Below are positions 1 to 10,870 of a stretch of DNA of 64,000 nt, in pieces. The position numbers were made by a program, and so were the translations under genes. Below the pieces are notes generated by a model, which saw only the letters and a program-made list of their open reading frames with translations, did not search any database and had not been told where the DNA came from. This DNA is from Micromussa lordhowensis (Eukaryota > Cnidaria > Anthozoa > Scleractinia > Lobophylliidae): the NCBI GenBank assembly GCA_964020085.1, contig OZ026601.1, positions 2,810,401 to 2,874,400 of the forward strand. Direction: 5' to 3'. Numbering within the stretch: position 1 is the stretch's first letter; every line of letters begins with the position of its first letter.

Positions 1-2157
1 CGCGACGGCTGAGATAGATTTAACCCCTTTCGGCAAAAAATAAAATAACATAAAATAATCAAAATCAATTCCCTTTTACAACTGCTTGGCTAAAACGTTT
101 TAATGGTTACGCGCGAGAAAATGGCCTCTTTCTGTTGTTGCTCATTTTTGGTTTTCTCCAATTACGAATATATCAAGGCTGAGAGGCTTTAGGAGACCCT
201 TAATTTCACTTAAATGAAAAATCACTGATGTGTGAACAGGTCTCATTAGCACCATTTTCACCAAAGTGCGTTTATGCATCTTATTTCGAAACTTTTTGTG
301 AGTACCTTATCAGTGTAAAAGTACACATGACCAGTGCTTAATGGACACTTAGAATAATGATTGAGAAGAACCAGTTGAACGCGCGTGTTTTTTGGGGGCG
401 AAAAGAATCAGGGCACTTACGCTTTCCCCTTTAAATTGCGCCTTACATTCCATGATCGACAGAGAAAATTACCAACTGAAACTAAAAGGAGCAGCAACTT
501 TAATTGGAGTAGTGTTTAATACGCTAACTGCATGATAGTTGTGTTTGAACAAGTAAATAAATATTAGACGAGAGCAAGGGCCGATTAAACTGTTTACAAT
601 TATGGAGGATTGTGTATCACAGAAAACGTTTTAGTCAATGTTAGCAGGTCGATATCCTATATACAGTGGATTACAAACAAGGATGCCTTCTAAATCAAGT
701 TTTGGTGCTACACGGTCTTCGGTGTTTTTTATCACCTATTATTGGGATCAACACTGTTTTGCTTAATCTTAGTTAAGTGCCGAAATGCATTGCTGACAAA
801 CTGCTAACAACACCAATATTTAGCTCATCCACTAACACGAAGCACCACGGTCCACAGAAATCCGGGGCAACCAAACGTAGCTGCGTCCAACAGGATCCAA
901 ATCATGTACAGCGAGAGCGTGGTGATTGGAATCGGTGAATGCGATCGATCGCGATACGGGGCCAAATTCAAGGAGGAAAAGTCCCAAAAATACACTATTT
1001 GCGGACCTGTCAAGTTCTGTGGCTGTAAACGTGAGGGATTTTTTACCTTATGATGATAATCATGCAATTTTAATGCATCATTTTAAGAAATAACTGCAGA
1101 GGGTAAATGTTTACAGCCGATACGTTAACTCCACAACCGCCCACGTTATTTGAACCCGATAGTTCAGGACTTTTTTGAAATGTAAATATTTTAACGTGTT
1201 TTCACCAGAAAACCAAATCGGTTTTCAAAGTGAAAACTCCGTTAGTCCACAACAGAAATTTAGAAAGATACATGCAGTTACAATAACAAAGCACTGCCGT
1301 AAACGGTAATATGAATTGACCCCACACATGCGCCTACTAGTGGAGAATTTAGTTGAATCTCAAAATCCGGCACTCGGATTCTAGGATATGTTTCAGTTAC
1401 TTAAGACACGCTTATCTCATGCATATAATTTAAACTGAACATATAATTTTAAACTTAACATATAATTTAAAACTAAACAACAACAAAACAAAAGACAAAG
1501 GTGTCCGTGTCCAATCTTTACTTTGTTCGTGAAAAACATTGCCAACGGTTTTACTTATATTTGGAAGCTAGACTGCAAAATACAAGAGTGCTTTTTCATC
1601 ACAAAAAGTCCTGTTGATATGCTGAACTTTCTCAAGGTGCGGTTCCGCCTGTTTGATTTCATCGAAACATTGTGCCTTCGGGTATTCTCTAACAACCATG
1701 AGACAGCAGAAGTTTATCGCGAACACGTAAAAGTTGGTTAGTTTACTTTATACTGTTTACTTAGCTTTCACTTTCCCACGCGCGAAGGTTGTTTTCACGA
1801 TAACTTGTTTGAGTAAGATGAATATCATTTATTAAAACAATCAATAGTTTTTTTTAAAAAAAGCTCAGATAACTTAATTACTTGCACGCGAATAAGTAAA
1901 CGACTTCAGGTTGCACAGAAAATAAGTGGAAACAGGCAATGTGTCTCCTAATATTGAGACCTGAGAGGTGGAAGAAAACTTCAACAGGCTGCGTGATAAA
2001 CAACTGACGACTTCAAAATGACGAGGTATTTGATAACGTTGATATTTTCCACAGATTAATGGATGGTACATTCCAAGCACTCAAGAAACATTAGGGCATC
2101 CAGCTTTTTTACTACCGTACACTTGATACTCTTGTTACATTCTGGACTTTCGATGTT
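1..2157. other. Intergenic AT-rich DNA, left edge
   Basis: I see no convincing coding region. Short open frames here have no recognisable domain. A three-copy AT-rich minisatellite of about 20 bp lies at 1422-1479. A minus-strand AATAAA at 1828-1833 is about 325 nt beyond the predicted stop of the bHLH gene at 2.5 kb and is a candidate polyadenylation signal for it. Confidence 0.5.
1422..1479. repeat. Three-copy ~20-bp AT-rich minisatellite
   Basis: Three consecutive imperfect copies built on CATATAATTTAAA followed by an ACT/CTT-A variant. Seen directly; no function implied. Confidence 0.7.
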
Positions 2158-2908
2158 TTAAAATACTGGTGATAACTCGCTATCAGCGCTGCCACTTAGT
2201 TCGTCCTCTTTCCAAAAGAAAACTGCCAGTTCTGTGACAAATTAAACAAAGAGAGCAAACAACCTCAGTTTCTAATTATCTTCCATATCAAACAGGCTTA
2301 TCTCACTCTGGTTAAATTGTTGTAAGAGTCGAGCTAGCGAGATATATTTTAATTATAAAAGGTGTAGTATTTCCTGCATAAAGCAAATTCTTCTTGTAAA
2401 TGACGCTTTGCAAACAATTGCAATTTTGCCATAAAGGTCCTTTAATTGTTGTTACTAATTTGTTGTTACATAAACGAGATGTTTCAATAAAATGATGGCA
2501 TGTTTACGTTCACGTAACAAATAAACTGCACATAATTACGCTACCTCCCGTATCGACGTCGAACGGATCAAACTCCAAAGAAGTCACTGACATGTCTTCG
2601 TCCAAGCTTTCTCGTGCCGCCATATGATCAGTGTTTTCCATGGCTAAGAGTTCCGTCATATGCGAAATATACAGAGCTGCGAGCCTGATAGTATCCGTCT
2701 TGGACGGTCGTCTTTCGTTCGGAAACAGCGGAATGAGATCTCTCAACCGATCTATACTCTCGTTGATCACATGGACACGATTTCTCTCTCTTGTATTTGC
2801 AATTCTCCGCTGCTTGCTCAGACCAGTCAACCTCCGACCACGCCTCTTTGTCTTTTTCTTTGCAGTCGTTGTTCTTGCATTCTCATCCTCTGCAACTTCG
2901 TTGTCCAT
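2158..2908 (-). CDS. bHLH transcription factor, array copy 1 (two exons)
   Basis: Small class-A-like bHLH protein expected to bind E-box DNA as a dimer in the nucleus. Exon 1 (2908-2545) begins at ATG. A Lys/Arg-rich stretch (residues 17-27) leads into R-L-T-G-L-S-K-Q-R; the basic region is about 31-45 (A-N-T-R-E-R-N-R), and helix 1, loop and helix 2 run to about 88, ending K-T-D-T-I-R-L-A-A-L-Y-I. An acidic tail follows. The unspliced frame runs on to 2510, but a donor (G|GTAGCG) lies at 2545/2544. A matching acceptor (TTTGTCACAG) opens a 74-nt exon (2231-2158) that continues the phase-1 frame for 24 residues to TAA, giving about 145 aa. The bHLH domain is certain in kind; the second exon is a prediction supported by phase and splice sites only. 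Confidence 0.8.
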
Positions 2909-3475
2909 GTTGCGTCGCCCGCGTAACGTAATTTGCTTTAAAATATCTGTTTTCTTTTAAAACGAAGACAGCGCTTCAGCAGCCAGATTGTTGATCACTA
3001 TCACAGGGAAAGCATTTTTAAGCTATTACCACCGTGTCACAGACGTCATAGCTGGAGCCTTCTTGACTGGGGCTTGATGATATTATTATCCAATAATTGA
3101 AATTGCTCTTTCGTAAGGAGAAAATAATCCAGTTATTGAATCTGCCCATTTTCAGCTTCGATCGAAACTCAGTGGGTTGTTTAGAGTCGTGCAGTCGTGC
3201 AGCCTTGATTAAAATCTACTCCCCCAATTCGTAATCTAAGCAAACATACCTCATGGGGTCACCAACGTTCACGAGATTGCGTCAACGATATTGGATATGT
3301 TCCTTCTAACTGGGTGTCACGGAAGTAGCACTTTGTAACCTTCTATCAGCAGCTAATCCAGAGAGTTACTTGAAAATAAATTGTGGCGTGTAACGGCACT
3401 GCCGTGATCTGATTGCTCCTACGTCAGAAGTTTCAAGCTTTCCTGTTTATATAAGAATAGGGCCGGATTTTTTTT
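2909..3475. other. Upstream region of bHLH copy 1
   Basis: No gene seen. This is the likely 5' flank of the minus-strand bHLH gene; no clear TATA box found in the expected interval. Confidence 0.4.
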
Positions 3476-5785
3476 ACCTTGTACTTGGGGCCCGATGCCA
3501 GTCCCTTTCAGAATATCGTTGAATTTTAATTCCACTAATTTGTAGATGTAATTGCCTTACATTACATAACCAACGCGTGTTTTATCATTTTAATAATTCT
3601 AATAATTTTAATTAATTTAGGGCAAAGGGGAACCTAGGTGGGGCAGGTATTAGGAACTAGAGATTGGGGCACGTGAAAAAATTACAATCACACCACCGAA
3701 GTCTGGATTTCGTTCATGTTCAACTCGACGGGATTCACTGGTTGAATGAGGTATTGTTCATGCTTAGCTAGAATAAATCTCACAATATTTAAGCAATAGA
3801 GCACTTTTACCGTGTTTACATAGCCTCGTCTAAACACGAGGAGTGTTGGGAGAATTCGAGACTGTTATGCAAACCCGAGACGTAGTCGTGGGTTTGCATA
3901 ACTTTCGAGAATTCTCCCAGACCCCAAATCATAAGATGAGGTTATGTAAACATGGAAAAAGTTGTTCAAGCTTAGCTAGAATAGATCTGAAAATATTATA
4001 TTAATTCCAAATTAAGAGTCCACATTGCCTCTTCACATAAATAAAAATATTTGTCAAACTCTAAGAGGAAAGGCTGCAAACATTCATTACGTACTAGCTT
4101 TTTCTTTAAACATACAATAGACCAGACTGCAAAGACGCACAGAACATTCCTTCAAAGTCAAGGAGCTGGTCCAAGGAGTACATAGGATTTAGCTTATGAC
4201 GAAATTCGATAGGAAATCGAGCAATTTCAATTTTTAGTGAACAAAAACCTTGTACCATGATTTTAAGTATATTACAGCCCTTTTTGCTTTTTCTAAAAGC
4301 TAAAGATATAAATCTTTCCCTGAAATAACACCGAAAAATCATTTCCCATGGGAAGTCGAGGAAATATATTTCAAAGTTCAGAGAAATTGTGCAATCACAG
4401 GTAAATTTTTATCATCAGTTTAATTCCGATTCACCCGTGATACATTAAAGTGTTTAATATGAACTGTACATTTGCTTTTAACACTTGGTGTTGTTAGAAA
4501 TGATTTCTTTTGAGAAGATATTTAAAACAGTCACACAGAAGTTTGCAATACGATGTAAATAATATTGGCACAAAGTTTTTGTTCACTAGTTCACTCGACC
4601 TTTCGGTGGATTTCCTCTTATAAAACAAATTATCATTATCGTCGCGTCTGGTCTAGAAAACGTTATCTTCAAGTGGTTTATCTAACCTTCACGCTATCTC
4701 CAACAAAAACCCGCTTTCTGTAATTTTTATTATTATTTTTTGCATTAACTCTCTGTCATGGCCACTATACAATCTCCAGTATTCACGGCTATTTTCGAAC
4801 TGGCGTGCTATCTCGAACCAAACATGAAGTTACCCCTCCCCCCTCCCCTAATTTACACCCCTTATCTCGAGCGAATAGGCCCGACTTCACAGGCAAAGGT
4901 GTAAATTGTTTTGGCAAGAGACCGACGTCTGAGACCCTGGCCTGTGTTCAAGGAGAAAGGGTAGTGTTCTTCTGGCTCTACCCTCAACAGCTTGTCCAAA
5001 TGAAGGTCCAGGTTCACAGGTCCGAAAAGTCTGAGAGGGATCAACAAGCTTCAAGTAGCTAAAAAACAATCGCTTTGGCTGAAAATCAGTAAAATACCCA
5101 GTGGCAGTTACTTGGAACGACATTTCTGACACTTTAAGGCCCTTGAACACAATATAATCTTTTTATAAAGCTGTCCGCAGCCTTAGGTTCTGGTTTATAA
5201 GTTACTTTTTATAGGTTCAAATCACTAGTGTGGTGATACCATGAGTAGCCTATCTTCTTTTTCCCCTCTCCTTTATTCTGAATTTTATTTGTCTACCATT
5301 TCTTTCTCGGAAAATTAGCATACTCCATTGCTAGAGGCCTAATCAGCCTTACTAACCCAAGCGTAAATAAAGTTATGTTTGTACGTAGGTAGAGTTACCA
5401 ACTCAGGCAACGAAAAATTTATTTAACATTAAACCCAATAGTAGTTTATCACTTCTAGTAAAATTACTGAGCCCACTGAAAATCCCCCATAATGTTTGAA
5501 ATACTTTTTGAATGGCAAACGATAGACTTTTTGGTTATCCAGTGTTTTCGATTAGCAACATAATCGCTGAACGGCCGTAAAATGAAATAAAGTTTTGATG
5601 AACAGGATGGCTTTTGGTCACAATTCGTTGATTTCGTCGTATTTATTTTGTTCATATTTTTATTCTTAGAGCCAAAATAAAGCTGTCTCGGTTAAGGAAA
5701 GCTATCCCGAGCAAACAGCTTTCGTGGTCTCGGGCGAGTTATTTTGTTACTTTTTTATGAGAGATAAAGTCTTTCACCTTAAACT
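3476..5785. repeat. Tandem unit I of a ~2.3-kb triplication
   Basis: The unit opens with a GCCCGATGCCAGTCCC-like block followed by TTTCAGAATATCG, then a GGGCAAAGGGGAAC block, a block with CCACCGAAGTCTGGATTTCG, a block with AAGGAGCTGGTCC, and ends near the ATAAAGCTGTC block. The same blocks recur in the same order and orientation from about 5786 and 8186. Unit I additionally carries a palindromic insertion at 3801-3963. No coding potential recognised. Confidence 0.8.
3801..3963. mobile_element. Palindromic (foldback) MITE-like element, copy 1
   Basis: The outer arms (ACTTTTACCGTGTTTACATA and the complement of TATGTAAACATGGAAAAAGT) and inner arms (GGGAGAATTCGAGA versus TCGAGAATTCTCCC) pair almost along the full length, so the element folds on itself. 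A ~40-bp host segment (GCTTAGCTAGAATA...AATATT) is present on both flanks. No coding capacity. Related copies lie near 6.1, 53.0, 55.95, 62.3 and 63.7 kb. Confidence 0.75.
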
Positions 5786-6097
5786 TGGAACCCTTTTCAG
5801 AATATCGTTTTAATTCCACTAATTTGTAGACGTAATTGCAGTACATAACATAACAGACGTGTTTTTTATCATATTAATAATTCTACTAATTTTAATTAAT
5901 TTAGGGCAAAGGGGAACTTAGTTGGGTCAGCGATTAGGGACTAGAGATTGGGGCACGAGAAAAATTTACAACCACACCACCGAAGTCTGGATTTCGTTCT
6001 TGTTCAACTCAACGGGATTGAACGCGGTATTCAGTTGAATGAGGTATTGTTCAAGCTTAGCTAGAATAAATCTCACAATATTTGAGTATTAGAACAC

Positions 6098-6260
6098 TTT
6101 TACCGTGTTTACATAGCCTCCTCTAAACACGAAGAGGGACGGGAGAATTCGAGACTATTATGCAAACCCGAGACGTAGTCGGAGATTTGCATAACTTTCG
6201 AGAATTCACCCAGACCCCGAATGTTTAGATGAGGCTATGTAAACATGGAAAAAGTGCTCT
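6098..6260. mobile_element. Palindromic MITE-like element, copy 2
   Basis: Same arms as the element at 3801: ACTTTTACCGTGTTTACATA at the left, TATGTAAACATGGAAAAAGT at the right, and the GAGAATTCGAGA inner arm. The sequence continues to the right with CTCTATTGCTTTTATAAA and AAATACGCGCGAA, an extension also seen in the copies of the tRNA array. Confidence 0.75.
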
Positions 6261-6366
6261 ATTGCTTTTATAAACAATTCTCGAAAATACGCGCGAAATC
6301 TTAAACGTCAAAACCGTGTTTAGATACTCTCATCTAAACACCTACCGACCACTGAGATTGCGCGTA

Positions 6367-6661
6367 ATAAAAGTCTGCATACGAGCCAAGTGGCCCATCA
6401 GGCCGGAGCTTATCCCGGTTTCTGTAGCATGAAGCGACTAGGAATATTTCTACTCCCCCCTGGATGGGATGCTAGTCCATCGCAGGGTTACCCCCAGCAT
6501 TAAATTCGCCGGTACCCATTTATACACCTGGGTGGAGAGAGGCACCGTGAGAGTAAAGTGTCTTGCCTAAGAACACAACACAATGTCCCCGGCCAGGGCT
6601 CGAACCCGGAGCGCTCGCTCCGGAGTCGAGCGCACTAACCATGAGGCCACCGCGCCTCCAC
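6367..6661 (-). mobile_element. tRNA-derived SINE with 12-bp target-site duplication
   Basis: On the minus strand the element starts with a tRNA-like head (GGAGGCGCGGTGGCCTCATG, then a B box GGTTCGAGCC). It continues with the AGGCAAGACACTTTACTCTC and GTATAAATGGGTACCGG segments typical of a widespread SINE tail class, and ends with a region containing TAGTCGCTTCATGCTACAG. The duplication AGATTGCGCGTA is present at 6355-6366 and 6662-6673. Insertion is into an extension of the palindromic repeat, so it is younger than that repeat. Confidence 0.85.
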
Positions 6662-6691
6662 AGATTGCGCGTAGTAGCTCAGTTATTTTAT

Positions 6692-6733
<42 letters not shown>
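6692..6733. repeat. (AAT)n microsatellite
   Basis: Uninterrupted AAT repeat of about 13 units within unit II. Confidence 0.95.
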
Positions 6734-6979
6734 TCCAAGTTAACAGTCCATACTGTCTCTTCAAAAGGATAAAATACTTGTCGGACTCTAAGATGAAAGG
6801 CAAACTGCAAACAGTCAGTACGTACTAACTTTTCCTTTGAGCATACAATAGACTAGACTGCTAGGACACAGATAAAGTTCTTTCAAAAGTCAAGGAGCTG
6901 GTCCAGGAATACATAGGATTTGGTTTATAAATCAAATTATCATTATCGTCGCGCCTGGTCTAGAACTTCGTTATCTTAA

Positions 6980-7607
6980 GGACGTTCGCGCCCAAAAACT
7001 TCCCACGCACAGATTTTTTTAAAACTTTGACTGTAGGTAGAAAATGATAAGATTAGATTAAAAACGTAAAAAAATCGGGGGTCACCGAACTCGTTTTGAA
7101 GATAAGGCGTATCACAGACCATAGCATTTCTAGGATTTCCAGTCATTCGAGGCGATTCTGGCCGGATTCATTACTATCGGCATATGTTTAAGTTGAAGAA
7201 TCATATCTAAGTTATGTGTCTTTAACGCAGCATATATAGGCCTGTATGATAGATCTTTGCTACATATGTCATAAAATCAGCTAGAATTAGCCTTAAAAAA
7301 TACAACTTTAAGTCACGCACACCTGTCATAGGTGTACCAATTCGACCCTATTTGAGTAGTATATGAGAAATAATTAAAACTTCCCACGCTCAGATTTTTT
7401 TTGTTTTTTAGTATAATGGAAAGAATCAGAAAAGGAATTGATCTGCCGAAAAAAAAGTGGGGGTCACCGAGTATCCAACAAAAATATTCGCACACAAAGT
7501 TAACGCAAAGGTCATCAGCTCTATATTTTGTTGAGTTTTGGACTCCGTGCGCGCGCTTGAAAATGACGTGGCACGTGCGTGACCAATGAATAGCGTGCGC
7601 ACTTGAG

Positions 7608-7636
<29 letters not shown>
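6980..7636. mobile_element. Non-autonomous DNA transposon (MITE) with TTAA duplication
   Basis: Perfect 15-bp terminal inverted repeats, GGACGTTCGCGCCCA at 6980-6994 and its complement at 7622-7636, each flanked by TTAA (6976-6979, 7637-7640). Two internal segments (about 6996-7090 and 7376-7475) are diverged direct repeats sharing AACTTCCCACGC and GGGGTCACCGA. No transposase frame. The paralogous units I and III read ATCTTCAAGTGG at this point, an essentially empty site. TTAA targeting is known for piggyBac-type transposases, so piggyBac mobilisation is a reasonable inference. Confidence 0.85.
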
Positions 7637-7640
<4 letters not shown>

Positions 7641-8185
7641 GTGGTTTATCTCGACCTTCTAGCTATCTCTAACAAAAACCCGCTTTCTGTAATTCATTTC
7701 AATATTCTTTTTTTGTAGAAATTCTCTGTCATGGTCACTATACAATCTCCAGCATTCACGGCTATCTTCTGGCGAACTCTGGCGTACTATCTCGAACAAA
7801 ACTTGAATTTCCCCCTCCCCTAGTTTACACTCGTTATCGCGAGCGAATAGAACCGACTGAACCTGCTGAAAATCTACAAAAATACTTCTTCCTAAGTTTG
7901 AAGCGCATTATGAACGCCAGACAACTGTAGACTTTGGATATCCAGTGTTTTCGATTAGCAACATAATCGCTGAACATGGCAGTAAAACTGAAGAAACCAA
8001 GTTTGAATGAACGGAATGGCTTTTGATCACAATTCGTTGATTTTGCCTGTATTAATTTTGTTCATAGTTTGATTCTTAGAGTCAAAGTAAAGCTGTCCGG
8101 GCAAAGTAAGTTAAGCCGAGCAAACCGTTTGGCCTCTCACGAATTCTTTTGTTACGGTTTTTTTTTATTGATGAATTTTTCATCT

Positions 8186-9330
8186 TGAACTGGGAGCCCG
8201 ATACCAGCCCCTTTCAGAATATCGTTTAATTCCACTAATTTTGTCGCACATTACATAACAAACCTGTGTTTTATCATTTTAATAATTATAACAGCTTCCG
8301 TTATTTAGGGCAAAGGGGAACTTAGGTTAGGCTGGTATTAGGAACTAGAGATCGAAGCATGTGAAAAAATTGCGATAACACCACCGAAGTCTGGATTTCG
8401 TTCATGTTCAACTCGACGGGATTGAACGCGGTATTCAGTTCGGAATGAGGTATTGTTCAAGCCTAGCTAGAATAAATCTTACAATATTACTAATTCCAAG
8501 TTAACAGTCCATACCGCTTCTCCACAAGGATAAAATGTTTATCGAACACCAAGATAAAAGGCAAACTGCAAACAGTGAGTACATACTATAGCTTTTCCTT
8601 TAAACATGCAATAGACTAGACTGCTAAGAAGCACAGAAAAATCTTTGAAAAGTCAAGGGGCTGGCCAAGGAATACATAGGATTTAGTTTATAAAACAAAT
8701 TATCATTATCTTCGCGCCTGGTCTAGAACTGCGTTATCTTCAAGTGGTTTATCGAAGCTTCTCACTATCTCCAGGAAAAAGCTGCTTTCTGTAATTATAT
8801 CATTAGTATTATTTTTGTAGTAACTCTCTGTCATGGTCCGGCACTATACAATCTCCAGCATTCACGGCTATTTTCGAACCGCTGGCGCGATATCTCGAAC
8901 CAAACTTGAATTTCCTCCTCCCCCCCACCCCCCTTTCCTAGTTTACACCCCTTATTTCGAGCGAATAGATCCGCCTTCACAAACTGGTGTAAATTGTTTT
9001 GGCAAGACACCGACTTCTGAAGCCCTGGCCTGTCTTCAAGGAGAGGAGAAAGGGTAGTGTTATCCTGGCTCTACCGCCAAAAGGAAGGTCCATCTGAAAA
9101 ATCTGAGCGGGATTTACAAGGTTCAAGTACCTAAATCTACCTTTAAATCGGTAGAATAATCAGCGGCCGCTACTTCGAACACCATTTCTGACACCCGTTA
9201 AGATCCCTAGCTTATCCCTAGCTTGAACACTTGGTTCTTAGAGTCAAAATAAAGCTGCCCCCTCTAAGGCAAGCAATCCCGAGCAACCGATTTCGTGGCC
9301 TCCCACGAATTCTTTTTTACGACTTTTTGA
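8186..9330. repeat. Tandem unit III of the triplication
   Basis: Shorter third copy with the same block order as unit I and without the palindromic, SINE and MITE insertions. It best approximates the ancestral unit. Confidence 0.75.
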
Positions 9331-9789
9331 CTGACGATATAGATTGAACACTGCGAGATTTGTTGTCGTAAACTCATTAAGTATTTTTATTTGAGCTCAG
9401 TCGCTTTTACGTTCGTTTTCCTTGCTACGCATGCGTGTACACGAGTTTGCATGATTCTACCGTGATTTCGGTAAATGAGTTTCTTTAATTTTTCAGTGCT
9501 GAAATTTTCATCGGACTAGAATGAGTTAAATCTGTGATGGGCTTTAGACTGAATTACTTGATTTTGGCCTGTTGTAGCATCTGTACAAGCCACTAGGCTC
9601 CTAATAACCCCACTGATGATGTATAAAATTATAAGCAGTAAGTGCCTTGAGTATTTGAAGGAACATCTACAATATTCCAAGAACACCCACAGTTTTAACA
9701 CCATATCAGCTTCGCGCATCCCATACTAGGGGAGTAACCCTATGGAATGATTTAAAAAATAAGGTAATGTGTATTCATAGACATATTCT

Positions 9790-10870
9790 GTGTTCGTGCG
9801 GGCGGCAGTAGTCTCTACATATGCACCAACCCTACTGGCTGAACCTGAAGATAAAGAGATATTCTTCTCCACTCGTGATTCTGTGTTATCACAGGTGCCT
9901 CCCAGCCACAAGATTATTCTTCTTGGAGACTTCAACGCTCGTGTAGGCAGACGATCACTCAGTGTAGGAAAATGTCATTGGGAAGAAAGGGAGGGGTAGG
10001 TAACGCTAACTCCAATCCATCTACTGATCAACTACGCGGAGCACTAGTCGGTGATCACAAACACCCTCCGTTAGAAGAATATGAATAAGACATCATGGAA
10101 ATGATGATTGTCACCATTTTCAAGAAGGCTGAGAAGACAAGTTGAAGAAACTATCGAGGTATCTCCTTGCCTTATATAACTGGAAAGATCTTCGCTCGCG
10201 TCCTCGCTTGTCGCCTCATCTCTATAGCTGAAGAGGTCCTTCCAGAGTCATAATTTGGATTCAGATCAGCACGTGGGTCTGTTGCCTTGATATATTCTCA
10301 GCACGTCAGATTCAGAAAAAGCACAGGAACAGCATAAGGAACTTTATGCGGCTTTCATCTAAGGCTTTTGACTCCGTTCACCGGCCTCGTTCACCGGTTC
10401 ACGCTGTGGAAAGTGTTCTCTAGGATCGGCTGTCCAGAGAAATACATCAAAATTGTACGACTACTGTTTGAAAACATGTCTGCATCAGTTCTAATTGACA
10501 GCGAGGCCACCGAGAATTTTGAAGTGAAGACCGGAGTAAAGCTGGGATGTGTCATAGCCCCAACACTCTTCTCGATATTCATTTCCGCTGTAGCACATTT
10601 TGTGCCGGAGAAACTAGCCCGTGGTGTAGATATACAGTTTAGGATGGATGGCAAGCTGTTCAACCTACGACGACAGAGGATGACAAAACTTGAGCTTTAA
10701 TATGCTGATGACAATGCCATAGTGGCTTACTCAGGGGAAGACCTTCAACCAGCCATGGATGTCTTTAGTCATGTCTACATTGGTCAAGGCCTCACACTCA
10801 ATGCTCGGAAGACACAAGGGTTGTTCCGACCATTACCTGACAACACCCAAGAGTGACAACAGCCAGAGAT
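9790..10870 (+). pseudogene. Decayed non-LTR retrotransposon (endonuclease + RT fragments)
   Basis: The first part (9790-9999) translates to an AP-endonuclease-type piece containing S-T-Y-A-P-T and L-L-G-D-F-N-A-R-V-G. After a deletion, 10130-10320 shows N-Y-R-G-I-S-L and F-G-F-R-S-A-R-G, and 10368-10830 carries the RT core around G-V-K-L-G-C-V-I-A-P-T-L-F and Y-A-D-D-N-A. Several in-frame stops (one directly before Y-A-D-D) and a missing middle make it non-functional. The endonuclease motif style suggests one of the common metazoan LINE clades; I cannot place it further. Confidence 0.85.

Larger units (their letters stand above)
5786..8185. repeat. Tandem unit II of the triplication
   Basis: Second copy of the repeat described at 3476. 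It is disrupted by a palindromic element (6098-6260), a SINE (6367-6661), an AAT microsatellite (6692-6733) and a TTAA-flanked MITE (6980-7636). Units I and III lack the last insertion and so show the unoccupied site. Confidence 0.8.

Noticed and set aside
2631..2960. Plus-strand open frames opposite the first bHLH gene
   Set aside because: Antisense shadows of a clear bHLH coding region; no domain of their own. The same applies to antisense frames at 16.1-16.5, 20.7, 29.7-29.9 and 43.0 kb.
6563..6803. Open frames with poly-Asn or poly-Tyr
   Set aside because: They are translations of the AAT microsatellite and the adjoining SINE.
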